From assembly GCA_900553205.1 (NCBI GenBank), contig USCK01000066.1:1-9576 (forward strand): a stretch of DNA of 9,576 bases, in the 5' to 3' direction. The position numbers and the translations under genes were made by a program. Shown in pieces: positions 1 through 6,616 of the stretch; position 1 is the stretch's first letter, and every line of letters begins with the position of its first letter. This stretch comes from an uncultured bacterium. Its GTDB lineage: Bacteria; Cyanobacteriota; Vampirovibrionia; Gastranaerophilales; Gastranaerophilaceae. The notes beneath the pieces were generated by a model that searched no databases, had not been told where the DNA came from, and worked only from the letters and a program-made list of their open reading frames with translations.

Positions 1-619
1 ACTCGTTGTATTGGCATCTTGTTAAAAGGTTATACGGACCGTTTCTGATAACTTTACGAGCCTGTACTGCACCTACATCTGCAGGTTCTAAACATGGAAC
101 CATTTTGTTTAAGAAATCAGGTTCAACGGTTGCATCTGCATCAAAAACTAAAACTGCCTCACCTTTTGCAAGTTTTAGAGCATCATTCAGAACTGCTGAT
201 TTCCCGGGGAAAGCATCTTTTTCTCTGATAAGAGTTTTTACTTTACCTTTATATTTAAGTTCCAAGTCTTTTATAACATTTGCTGTATTGTCTGTGCTTC
301 TGTCATCAATAATTATGATTTCAAAGTTTTGATAATTTAATTGCATAATGTTATCTACAGTATTTGTAATAACTGTTTCTTCATCATGCGCAGGAATCAT
401 TATTGATACAAAAGGTTTGTAGTCTTCATTAATTTTTAGAGGTTGTTTTTTTAATTTACGTTTGTTGTGTTGTAGAGCGACTGTAGAATATATCCCATAT
501 ACAGTCATAAAAGAAAGTAGCAAAACATAGCCCCATAGCGTGTTTACATGGTATTGAAACATATATATGAAGGCAGTCAAGCCAAGTAAAATAACAAATA
601 AAGCTATTCGTTCTTTCAT
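1..619 (-). CDS. Membrane-anchored family 2 glycosyltransferase (N-terminal part, cut by window edge)
   Basis: The first 206 codons are visible and the gene continues past the left edge. Two hydrophobic segments (about residues 4-20 and 27-47) precede a cytosolic GT-A domain. That domain shows the family 2 signatures: PAHDEE at 76-81, IIDDRSTDNT at about 103-112, and the metal- and nucleotide-sugar-binding DAD at 160-162. QARK (187-190) resembles the acceptor-side region of processive BcsA/NodC-like enzymes. The QxxRW motif that would support processivity lies outside the window. The protein should sit in the inner membrane and transfer an activated sugar to a lipid or growing polysaccharide; the substrate cannot be told. 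The ATG at 619 follows a GGGAG ribosome site and an extended -10 promoter. It is divergent from the 125-aa gene and shows no clear functional link to it. The family call is firm and the substrate is open. Confidence 0.9.
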   Translation of the reverse strand, partial: MKERIALFVILLGLTAFIYMFQYHVNTLWGYVLLLSFMTVYGIYSTVALQHNKRKLKKQPLKINEDYKPFVSIMIPAHDEETVITNTVDNIMQLNYQNFEIIIIDDRSTDNTANVIKDLELKYKGKVKTLIREKDAFPGKSAVLNDALKLAKGEAVLVFDADATVEPDFLNKMVPCLEPADVGAVQARKVIRNGPYNLLTRCQYNE

Positions 620-643
620 AATCTCCCAACTCCAGATTTAACT

Positions 644-652
644 ATTCTAGCA
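644..652 (-). promoter_or_regulatory. Extended -10 promoter for the glycosyltransferase gene
   Basis: On the minus strand this reads TGC-TAGAAT, an extended -10 (TGn followed by a 5/6 match to TATAAT). A weak -35 (TAGCAA, 3/6) lies 17 bases upstream. The predicted transcript start near 637 gives a leader of about 18 nt containing the GGGAG ribosome site. The site is inferred from consensus only. Confidence 0.5.
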
Positions 653-687
653 GAAACAAAACATTTTTGCTAAATTATTAAATATTC

Positions 688-716
688 TTTACTTTTTCGC
701 CGTTATTATTTATTAT
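688..716 (+). promoter_or_regulatory. Possible promoter of the aroA-flhB operon
   Basis: TTTACT (688-693, 4/6 match to TTGACA), a 17-base spacer and TATTAT (711-716, 5/6 match to TATAAT). The transcript would start at about 723, next to the ATG at 724, which has no Shine-Dalgarno sequence. If real, the first message of the operon is leaderless or nearly so. In such AT-rich DNA chance matches are common. Confidence 0.35.
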
Positions 717-723
717 TAAATAG

Positions 724-1101
724 ATGTTTAGCTTTATTAATAACTTTTTAGCACAGGTAGAACAGCAGGCAATAGAAATGGGTGCCTCAACTGATTCTGA
801 CGGTCGCAGAAAAGAACAACAACAAAAGAAACAAGAAAAGAAATGGCTTGAACAGGTTGAGGCTGACGAGGTTAAAATAGGTGGGCGTCCTCTTTTAACG
901 GAAGCAGAAGTTCAGGTTATGGCAGAACTGTATATTGATAAATTAAAAATTGCAAATCAAGACAGACCAAAAGTTGTTGCTAAACTTGATAAGTATATAG
1001 AAAAGTTTAATGTTAAAAAATTTATGCGTGATAATCCTGATTTAACTCACCCTGATTTTTATATGGTTATATTTAATGAAACAGACAAGTTGGTACAATA
1101 A
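724..1101 (+). CDS. Hypothetical protein, 125 aa, coupled to aroA
   Basis: I do not recognise this family. The protein is soluble, with no signal peptide or membrane segment. Residues 1-25 could form a helix. Residues 28-52 are very rich in K, E and Q and are probably a charged or coiled helix. The C-terminal half (about 57-120) looks like a compact helical domain with alternating hydrophobic and charged residues. An in-frame TAG immediately precedes the ATG, so the start cannot lie further upstream. No Shine-Dalgarno is visible; an internal ATG at 778 (codon 19) is the alternative start. The stop overlaps the aroA ATG by one base (TAATG), so the two are probably translationally coupled. Coding status rests on the open frame, this coupling and the operon context. 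Function is unknown. Confidence 0.75.
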   Translation: MFSFINNFLAQVEQQAIEMGASTDSDGRRKEQQQKKQEKKWLEQVEADEVKIGGRPLLTEAEVQVMAELYIDKLKIANQDRPKVVAKLDKYIEKFNVKKFMRDNPDLTHPDFYMVIFNETDKLVQ

Positions 1102-2381
1102 TGGATATAAAGGTTTCTAAACTGAATCATGGCTTGAAAGGTTCGATAACAATACCTGCAGATAAATCTATTTCTCATAGAGCCGTTATGTTTTCATCAC
1201 TTGCTAAAGGTAAGTCTATAATAAGAAACTTTTTATACGCTTCTGATTGTCGTTCAACGGTTTCTGTTTTTAAGAATTTGGGTGTGGAGATAGAGTTTAT
1301 TGATAATAACATTCTTTCTGTTGCTTCGTCAGGAAACTTAAATAAACCTATTACGCCATTGGATTGTGGTAATTCAGGTACGACAATGCGGCTTGTGTCA
1401 GGAATTTTGGCAAGACAGAATTTTGATTCAGAGTTAATCGGTGATGCGAGTTTGTCAAAGCGTCCGATGAAAAGAATAATAATACCATTAATGGAAATGG
1501 GTGCTGATATTTCGTCAGAAACAGGTACTGCGCCGTTATTTATAAAAGGAAAAAGTTTAAAACCTATAGAATACCATTCTCCGATAGCATCAGCACAAGT
1601 AAAATCTTCAATTCTGCTTGCAGGATTAGGAACAGAAGGTGTTACAACTGTTGTAGAACCTTATCTTTCTCGTAATCATACAGAGATAATGCTCAAATAT
1701 ATGGGTGCTGATATTGAGTCCCATGACAATATTGTAAAAATCAAAAAATCAGAATTGAGAGCGTGTGATATAGATGTCGCAGGTGATATTTCTTCTGCAG
1801 CGTTTTTTATCGTTGCAGGGTTAATTGTTCCAAATTCAGATATCATAATTAAAAATGTAGGTTTAAACCCTACAAGAACAGGTATTATTGATGTTGTTAA
1901 GCGCATGCATGGTGATATCGAAATTCTGGACGAACGCATCGTTTCAGGTGAAGTTGTAGGTGATTTAAGAGTCAGATATTCCTCTTTAAAATCTTGCAGT
2001 ATAAGTGGTGCTGATATTCCTCGTTTAATAGATGAACTTCCTGTTATTGCTCTTTTGGCTACTCAAGCTGATGGCGAAACCAGAATTACAGATGCAGGCG
2101 ATTTAAGAAATAAAGAGGCTGACAGAATATCGGCTGTTGTTAAAGAGTTCAGAAAAATAGGTATCGAGATTGATGAGCTTGAGGACGGCTTTGTTATCTG
2201 TGGTAAACAAAATATTCAAGGTGGTAATGATGTTGAGGTTTATCACGACCATAGACTTGCTATGACATTGTATATCGCAGGGCTTATTGCTCAACAAGAA
2301 ATGTGTGTTAAAGAATTTCAGTGGGTTGACATATCGTTACCTGAATTTTTACCTCTTATGGATTCTTTGTCTGTTTTGTGA
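1101..2381 (+). CDS. aroA: 3-phosphoshikimate 1-carboxyvinyltransferase (EPSP synthase, class II)
   Basis: EPSP synthase transfers the enolpyruvyl group of PEP to shikimate 3-phosphate, the sixth step of the cytosolic shikimate pathway to chorismate. The 426-aa length is normal. Visible motifs are DKSISHR (21-27, with PEP-binding Lys22), CGNSGTTMR (89-97), SAQVK (164-168), RNHTE (191-195), NPTRTG (256-261), catalytic Asp311 in the DELPV segment, KEADR (338-342) and DHRLAM (383-388). The SAQxK, RxHxE and NxTR set marks the class II branch, which includes CP4 and Gram-positive enzymes. The residue matching the tolerance-associated Ala100 of CP4 is Gly here, so glyphosate tolerance cannot be claimed. 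The ATG overlaps the stop of the preceding 125-aa gene. The next gene, flhB, starts 32 bases downstream, an unusual neighbour for a shikimate gene. Confidence 0.97.
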   Translation: MDIKVSKLNHGLKGSITIPADKSISHRAVMFSSLAKGKSIIRNFLYASDCRSTVSVFKNLGVEIEFIDNNILSVASSGNLNKPITPLDCGNSGTTMRLVSGILARQNFDSELIGDASLSKRPMKRIIIPLMEMGADISSETGTAPLFIKGKSLKPIEYHSPIASAQVKSSILLAGLGTEGVTTVVEPYLSRNHTEIMLKYMGADIESHDNIVKIKKSELRACDIDVAGDISSAAFFIVAGLIVPNSDIIIKNVGLNPTRTGIIDVVKRMHGDIEILDERIVSGEVVGDLRVRYSSLKSCSISGADIPRLIDELPVIALLATQADGETRITDAGDLRNKEADRISAVVKEFRKIGIEIDELEDGFVICGKQNIQGGNDVEVYHDHRLAMTLYIAGLIAQQEMCVKEFQWVDISLPEFLPLMDSLSVL

Positions 2382-2413
2382 TAGACTGTTCTTAAACTAT
2401 CGGAAATTAACTA

Positions 2414-3496
2414 ATGGGTGATGAAGACAAACAGTATGACGCCACCCCCCAGAAATTGGAGAGGGCAAGAAAAGAGGGTCAGGTCGTAAAATCAAAAGAT
2501 GTTTCTACGGCGCTCTCATTACTTGTTGTGTTTTCTTTTATTAATATGATGGCACCTTTGATGTGGAAAATGCTTAATGGGCTTTTTCGAACGCTTTATG
2601 AACAGATACCGAATCAGCATTTAGATTCCATAGGTTATACTTTTATTTTTACAACGGCAGTTATCCCTACAGTGACTATTGTCGGCTTGGTTTTGATAGT
2701 TGCGGCTTTTATTGCAATCGTCGGAGATTTTATCCAAGTAGGACCTTTGGTTGCGATAGCACCTTTGATGCCGAAACTTGATAAACTTAATCCTACAAAA
2801 TATTTCAAAAATATCATGTCTGTTAAGACTTTGTTTGAATTGTTTAAAAACATCTTAAAGGTTGTGATTTTGGGTGTTGTAGGTTGGTCAGTTTATTCTG
2901 CCCATTTACAAAGTATTTTGATGTTGGCTGCAATAGATAACAATTTCGCAGTTATGATAGAATTCGGGAAATTGATTGTAGATTTCATATACAAAGCATG
3001 CGTTGCATTTTTGATTATTGCAGCAGCCGATTATGGGGTTACTCGTTGGAAGTTTATGAAGGACCAAAAGATGTCCTTTAAAGAAATTAAAGATGAATAC
3101 AAAAACCAAGAAGGTGATCCACATGTCAAATCTGCGTTGCGTCAACGCCGTATGCAAATGTTACAACAAGGGGCGATGGACTCTGTTGCAGAAGCAGATT
3201 TTGTTGTCAGAAACCCAACCCATGTGGCATGCGCATTAAAATATGATGCCGAAACCATGTTATCTCCGACAGTTATCATGAAGGGTGCAGAATTAATTGC
3301 AAAAGAAATTATTCGTATAGCTGAAGAAAACAATGTCCCTGTAATTGATAATCCACCTGTTGCCAGAGCCGTATTTCGTATGGTAGAAATAGGTCAGCAA
3401 ATCCCACCAGAATTGTTTAAAGCTGTAGCCGAAATTTTACTTTTTGTTTACAACTTGAAAAATAAATCAAATCAAGGTAACATAAACAATAGTTAA
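2414..3496 (+). CDS. flhB: Flagellar export apparatus protein FlhB
   Basis: FlhB is the substrate-specificity switch and export-gate component of the flagellar type III secretion machine in the inner membrane. The N-terminus (DATPQKLERARKEGQVVKS, 9-27) is the typical FlhB/SctU start and fixes the start codon. Four hydrophobic segments follow, at about 31-50, 76-108, 146-175 and 184-206. Next come the charged linker with GDPHVKS (234-240) and the cytosolic domain with the autocleavage motif NPTH (267-270), which normally cleaves between Asn and Pro. The 360-aa length is normal. The SctU paralogue of injectisomes shares NPTH, but the adjacent FliA-like sigma factor favours the flagellar identity. 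No other flagellar genes are in the window, so this is a split-off part of the regulon. Gaps to aroA (32 nt) and the sigma gene (20 nt) suggest co-transcription. Confidence 0.95.
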   Translation: MGDEDKQYDATPQKLERARKEGQVVKSKDVSTALSLLVVFSFINMMAPLMWKMLNGLFRTLYEQIPNQHLDSIGYTFIFTTAVIPTVTIVGLVLIVAAFIAIVGDFIQVGPLVAIAPLMPKLDKLNPTKYFKNIMSVKTLFELFKNILKVVILGVVGWSVYSAHLQSILMLAAIDNNFAVMIEFGKLIVDFIYKACVAFLIIAAADYGVTRWKFMKDQKMSFKEIKDEYKNQEGDPHVKSALRQRRMQMLQQGAMDSVAEADFVVRNPTHVACALKYDAETMLSPTVIMKGAELIAKEIIRIAEENNVPVIDNPPVARAVFRMVEIGQQIPPELFKAVAEILLFVYNLKNKSNQGNINNS

Positions 3497-3516
3497 TATT
3501 TAAATATCGATATAAA

Positions 3517-4164
3517 ATGAATCAAAATTTACTTAAGCAATATGTTAGTATAGTCCAGAAGGTTGCCAAGATAGAGCAGAGAAGAGTACCAAACCACATG
3601 GTTGAGTATGAAGAACTCGTGAGTATTGGTATTATTGCAGTGCAAGCTATGATTAAGAATAAAACAGAAGAACAGCTTGCAAAATATAATGATGCTTATA
3701 TGGGAACTGCAGTAAAGTGGGCTATTAGAAATGAACTTCGTCATAGATACAAATGGTATTCTATGAAGCATAAAGCTGATACCGAAAATGGAGAAGAAAC
3801 AGAAGAAGGAGCAACTTCAGCAGGTAAGGTTAAAGAAGCCGTTTATGAAACAATCCTTTCTATTGATGGCTTGGCTGCGTCTGCAACTGATAATGATTCA
3901 CCGTTTGACTTTATTAAAGACCCTTCGGCTTTACCTGATGAAAAAGCTGAGATTACAGAGCTTAGCAAACTTATTAAAGAGGCGATTGCAACTTTACCTC
4001 AGAAAGAACGTACGGTTGTTGAGTATCGTTTTTATCGTAATATGCAAGCTAAAGATATCGCAAAACAGGTAGGTTTATCACCTTCTCGTATTACAAGAAT
4101 TGTCCAGTCTGCTTTGGGTAGTATAAGAGAATATCTTGCTGCTCGTGGTCGTAAGGATTATTAA
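3517..4164 (+). CDS. RNA polymerase sigma factor, FliA/sigma-28-like, short linker
   Basis: This sigma-70 family protein of 215 aa probably directs RNA polymerase to flagellar or other alternative promoters. Region 2 lies at about 28-80: an acidic YEEL followed by SIGIIAVQAMI, then a -10-binding helix ending AIRNELRHRYKW. Region 4 lies at about 148-207, with LPQKERTVVEYRFY and a helix-turn-helix at 176-200. SPFDFIKDPSALPDEKAE (128-145) resembles the stretch that precedes region 4 in FliA-type factors. Between region 2 and that stretch there is only a Glu-rich segment (about 82-112), and region 3 is not recognisable. The ATG lacks a Shine-Dalgarno and lies 20 nt after flhB, so re-initiation is likely. 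The flhB neighbour supports a flagellar role, but a general-stress or developmental role (SigF/WhiG-like) is not excluded. Confidence 0.88.
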   Translation: MNQNLLKQYVSIVQKVAKIEQRRVPNHMVEYEELVSIGIIAVQAMIKNKTEEQLAKYNDAYMGTAVKWAIRNELRHRYKWYSMKHKADTENGEETEEGATSAGKVKEAVYETILSIDGLAASATDNDSPFDFIKDPSALPDEKAEITELSKLIKEAIATLPQKERTVVEYRFYRNMQAKDIAKQVGLSPSRITRIVQSALGSIREYLAARGRKDY

Positions 4165-4168
4165 TCAC

Positions 4169-4972
4169 ATGAGAGAGTATCAGTTTTATATTGTACCTAC
4201 ACCTATTGGTAATCTTTCAGACATGACATTTAGAGCCATTGAGGTTTTAAAGTCTGTAGATGTTGTCGCATGCGAAGATTCAAGAGTTACACAAAAACTG
4301 TTAAATCATTTTGATATCAAAACAAAATTGATTTCATATCATAAGTATAATGAAAAAAGCAGAATTGATTTGTTCATGAATCTTTTTAAAGAAGGCAAAT
4401 CAGTTGCTTTGGTTTCTGATGCCGGAACTCCTATGATATGTGATCCTGGAAGTTATTTGTTGAAAGAACTTATAAAAAATAAAATTTCATTTACGGCACT
4501 CCCAGGTGCATGTGCAGTTACAACATTTTTATCTCAATCACCAAGAGATGATGAAGTCTTTACATTCATTGGTTTTATGCCAAGAGGGACAAATGAAATA
4601 AATGAGATATTAGATAAGTATAATAGTTCAAATGTTGTTTTTTATGAGTCGCCTAACAGAATTTTAAAAACATTATTAGCAATAAAAAAATTTCGTGGAA
4701 ATGTTAAAGTAGCTATTTCTCGTGAATTATCAAAATTGTTTGAGGAATCTTTAGTGGGTACTATAGATGATGTTTTAGAACATTACAAAGACGGTATAAA
4801 AGGCGAAATTGTTTGTATGGTATATAAAGCAGAAGGAAACAATACTGATATACTTCCTCAAATTAATAAATTGAAAAAAGCAGGATATAGTACAAAGGAT
4901 ATTTCTAAAATATTATCACTTTTAACTGGAATTTCAAAAAATGAAATATATAATGCTGTAAGTCAAGACTAA
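4169..4972 (+). CDS. rsmI: 16S rRNA (cytidine-1402-2'-O)-methyltransferase RsmI
   Basis: RsmI uses S-adenosylmethionine to methylate the 2'-OH of C1402 in the decoding centre of 16S rRNA. The 267-aa protein carries the family's tetrapyrrole-methylase-like fold with VPTPIGNL (9-16), CEDSR (35-39), SYHKYNE (56-62), SDAGTPMICDPG (83-94; the more usual form is GTPxISDPG), ALPGACAV (110-117), GFMPRG (135-140), FYESPNR (158-164) and RELSKLFEE (185-193). I chose the ATG at 4169 over one at 4136 because conserved sequence begins here, an AAGGA lies at 4153-4157, and the longer form would overlap the sigma gene by 29 nt. It starts 4 nt after the sigma gene and is probably the last gene of the operon. 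Confidence 0.95.
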   Translation: MREYQFYIVPTPIGNLSDMTFRAIEVLKSVDVVACEDSRVTQKLLNHFDIKTKLISYHKYNEKSRIDLFMNLFKEGKSVALVSDAGTPMICDPGSYLLKELIKNKISFTALPGACAVTTFLSQSPRDDEVFTFIGFMPRGTNEINEILDKYNSSNVVFYESPNRILKTLLAIKKFRGNVKVAISRELSKLFEESLVGTIDDVLEHYKDGIKGEIVCMVYKAEGNNTDILPQINKLKKAGYSTKDISKILSLLTGISKNEIYNAVSQD

Positions 4973-5006
4973 TCGTTATTTTAACCTTTTTGTATCTTGA
5001 CTTTTT
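4960..5006 (+). terminator. Candidate terminator overlapping the rsmI stop codon
   Basis: AAGTCAAGA (4960-4968) pairs with TCTTGACTT (4995-5003), a 9-bp stem immediately followed by Ts to 5006. The upstream arm encodes the last rsmI codons and the 26-nt loop contains the stop. The loop is long and the stem AT-rich for an intrinsic terminator, so this is tentative. The downstream arm contains the -35 box of the next promoter. Confidence 0.4.
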
Positions 5007-5024
5007 AAAAATTATCGTTACAAT
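4997..5024 (+). promoter_or_regulatory. Sigma-70-like promoter of the 64-aa / 169-aa / prmC operon
   Basis: TTGACT (4997-5002, 5/6 to TTGACA), a 16-base spacer and TACAAT (5019-5024, 5/6 to TATAAT). The expected transcript start near 5031 gives a leader of about 63 nt. A second perfect TATAAT at 5031-5036 lacks a matching -35. This is the best two-box promoter on the plus strand in the window. Confidence 0.6.
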
Positions 5025-5064
5025 ACTTAATATAATGTTATAAAAAAGGCAATTTTTTTTGAGT

Positions 5065-5081
5065 TATATACTTTGTATATA
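5065..5081 (+). promoter_or_regulatory. Inverted repeat in the leader just upstream of the ribosome site
   Basis: TATATAC-TTT-GTATATA is a perfect 7-bp inverted repeat with a 3-nt loop. It ends 3 nt before the GAGGT ribosome site (5085-5089) of the 64-aa gene. As RNA it is a weak hairpin that could affect initiation; as DNA it could be an operator. Its function is inferred from position alone. Confidence 0.35.
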
Positions 5082-5093
5082 TACGAGGTCCCT

Positions 5094-5288
5094 ATGAACA
5101 AAGATAAATTTAAAAACTTTACAGTAATTGACGGTGTTAAGCCTGAAACAGAAAATGTTCAGGAAACATCTCAGAATACTTACCAATCTAATCCGTTAAA
5201 AACAGATTTGTATTCAAGATTGTCTGCATTTCGTAATTCTCAAAGAAAATTCAATATTCAAGATGTGATTAAAGATTCTTTGAAATAA
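5094..5288 (+). CDS. Small hypothetical protein, 64 aa
   Basis: I do not recognise this protein. It is polar and probably disordered in its first 35 residues (rich in N, Q, T, E and S), with a more helical basic C-terminus (about 44-64, YSRLSAFRNSQRKFNIQDV). It has no signal peptide, membrane segment, cysteine or known motif. The ATG at 5094 is chosen over an in-frame ATG at 5073 because a strong GAGGT (5085-5089) sits 4 nt upstream of it. The 5073 codon falls inside the inverted repeat of the leader. It is the first gene after a good promoter. The following 169-aa gene begins 3 nt after its stop, so the pair is probably coupled. The promoter, ribosome site and operon position support a real gene. 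Confidence 0.7.
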   Translation: MNKDKFKNFTVIDGVKPETENVQETSQNTYQSNPLKTDLYSRLSAFRNSQRKFNIQDVIKDSLK

Positions 5289-5291
5289 TTT

Positions 5292-5801
5292 ATGTACGAG
5301 ATAAAGAAAAGAATATATTTGGATTTAGATAAGACTCAAAAAAGTGCTTTATGCAATTTCTTGAGAGCATTGGTTAAACAAAATTTAGAAACAAGTGTTT
5401 CTGATTTGTTTGATAAGTTTGTAGAAGATGAAGAATATTATCTACAGGTAAAAGCTTCAAGATTTCCTTTTTTAGCAGAAGTTCTTTATAATGACAAATT
5501 TCGAGAAGATACAATTTTGTATCTGAAAGAATGTAAAAAGTATTATGACTATAAAAAGTCACAGGCACCTCTTATTGCAAAACAAAAGGAGTTTGAAAAA
5601 CAAAAACGCAAATTTTTGCAGAATGTAAAGATGTCAAAGGAAGCACCGACAAAGAAACAGCTTTACTATTACGATAGATTATGTAAAAAATATAATATAG
5701 AAAAATTAGATGTAGAAGAATTGTCCAGACTGGATTTAAAAAGAGAGATAGGAAAAATTATTGATGAACATTCAGGAGATAGTTGCCATCTTGGTGAATA
5801 G
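5292..5801 (+). CDS. Hypothetical protein, 169 aa, C-terminal T-x-KQ-type helical motif
   Basis: I cannot name this family. The protein is soluble, very rich in lysine and tyrosine, and mostly helical in appearance. An N-terminal domain (about 1-90) is followed by a basic, probably coiled helix (about 96-114, EFEKQKRKFLQN). A C-terminal module (118-157) contains APTKKQLYYYDRLCKKYNI and then a second helix, LSRLDLKREIGKIID. A similar pattern (T-x-KQ-x-x-Y-x-x-L, then a Ser/Leu-led helix) occurs at the ends of many phage and Gram-positive nucleic-acid-related proteins. That likeness comes from memory and is weak evidence for DNA or RNA binding. Translation probably couples to the 64-aa gene, whose stop is 3 nt upstream. 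The 3' end overlaps prmC by 38 nt in another frame. Confidence 0.8.
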   Translation: MYEIKKRIYLDLDKTQKSALCNFLRALVKQNLETSVSDLFDKFVEDEEYYLQVKASRFPFLAEVLYNDKFREDTILYLKECKKYYDYKKSQAPLIAKQKEFEKQKRKFLQNVKMSKEAPTKKQLYYYDRLCKKYNIEKLDVEELSRLDLKREIGKIIDEHSGDSCHLGE

Positions 5802-6591
5802 TGGAATTCACCCAAATGAAGCTAGAATAGAAGTAAAAATGATGATAGAACATTATTGCAACTATACTGCATTAGATGTTATAAGAGGAGTGCCTTTAGA
5901 TTATGAAAAACTTAAAATTGTCAGAGAAAAAGCAGGAGTTCGTGCAAGGACTAAAATTCCTGTTCAGTATATTATTGGGCTTGCTGATTTTATGGGGAGT
6001 AAATATGTTGTTAACGAAAATGTTTTAATCCCTAGAGGTGAAACAGAACAGTTGGTAATGCGAGTTTTGGATATCCTTCGCTCTAATAATACTAAAAAAG
6101 TTTTGGATATTGGCACTGGTTCAGGTTGTATCCCTTGTGCGATTGCTCAAGGTGGCGATTATTATATAACCTCGGTTGATATTTCTCCTAAAGCGTTAGA
6201 GGTTGCCAAAGAAAATGTAAAACGGTTAGAACTTGAGAAAAAGATAAAACTTATAGAATCTGATTTGTTCTCGGCTTTAGATAAAAATACAAAGTTTGAT
6301 GTTATTGTTTCAAACCCTCCATATATACCTGTTGGGACTGAATTGCAAAAAGAAGTTACATTTGAACCTTCAACAGCTCTGTTTGCAAATGATAACGGAC
6401 TTGAATTTTACGAAAAAATTATTCCACAATCAAGAGAGTTTCTAAATGATAACGGGTTTATCGCTTTTGAAATTGGCTATGACCAAGGTGATGCTGTTTA
6501 TAAATTGTTAGAACAAGCAGGTTTTAAAAATATTATTATAGAAAAAGATATCATGGGACTTGATAGAATTGTTTATGCGCAAAAAGCGTAG
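5764..6591 (+). CDS. prmC: Release factor glutamine methyltransferase PrmC
   Basis: PrmC methylates the glutamine of the GGQ motif in release factors RF1 and RF2, using S-adenosylmethionine, and so speeds peptide release. The 275-aa protein has the usual helical N-terminal domain (1-65), then PVQYIIGLADFMG (66-78), the linker hallmark VLIPRGETE (87-95), SAM-binding DIGTGSG (115-121), VD (138-139) and the catalytic NPPYIP (184-189). ATG 5764 is preferred; the TTG one codon upstream adds only a single residue. Its start lies within the last 38 nt of the 169-aa gene, so translation is probably coupled. prmC often follows prfA, the RF1 gene, but no release factor gene is near. Its partners here are two unknown proteins. 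Confidence 0.96.
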   Translation: MNIQEIVAILVNSGIHPNEARIEVKMMIEHYCNYTALDVIRGVPLDYEKLKIVREKAGVRARTKIPVQYIIGLADFMGSKYVVNENVLIPRGETEQLVMRVLDILRSNNTKKVLDIGTGSGCIPCAIAQGGDYYITSVDISPKALEVAKENVKRLELEKKIKLIESDLFSALDKNTKFDVIVSNPPYIPVGTELQKEVTFEPSTALFANDNGLEFYEKIIPQSREFLNDNGFIAFEIGYDQGDAVYKLLEQAGFKNIIIEKDIMGLDRIVYAQKA

Positions 6592-6616
6592 TTGCTTTTG
6601 CCAATAAAGTTATTAT

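Larger units (their letters stand above)
620..723. other. Divergent intergenic region
   Basis: These 104 bp separate the glycosyltransferase gene from the 125-aa gene. They hold the ribosome site and extended -10 of the former and the weak two-box promoter of the latter. I see no RNA gene or terminator in it. Confidence 0.6.

Noticed and set aside
6..332. Plus-strand open frame of 108 codons
   Set aside because: It lies antisense inside the glycosyltransferase gene, whose motifs (PAHDEE, DAD) are clear. The plus-strand translation is Ser/Phe-rich and resembles nothing.
1101..2381. Glyphosate-insensitive EPSP synthase
   Set aside because: It is class II by motif, but it has Gly where CP4 has the tolerance-associated Ala. 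Sequence alone does not support tolerance.
3788..4072. Plus-strand 94-codon frame inside the sigma factor gene
   Set aside because: It is a frame-shifted shadow of the sigma factor, rich in Lys, Leu and Arg, without a ribosome site.
4136..4168. Upstream ATG for rsmI
   Set aside because: It would overlap the sigma gene by 29 nt and add 11 unconserved residues. The family sequence begins at the ATG at 4169.
5042..5060. A-run, GGCAA, T-run as a terminator in the leader of the 64-aa gene
   Set aside because: The stem would be A:U only and it lies after the promoter, so it would block its own operon. It is probably just low-complexity AT sequence.
6582..6599. AAAAGC-GTAGTT-GCTTTT hairpin across the prmC stop as a terminator
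   Set aside because: The stem is only 6 bp and no T-run follows. It is interesting mainly as a weak third case of a hairpin at a stop codon.
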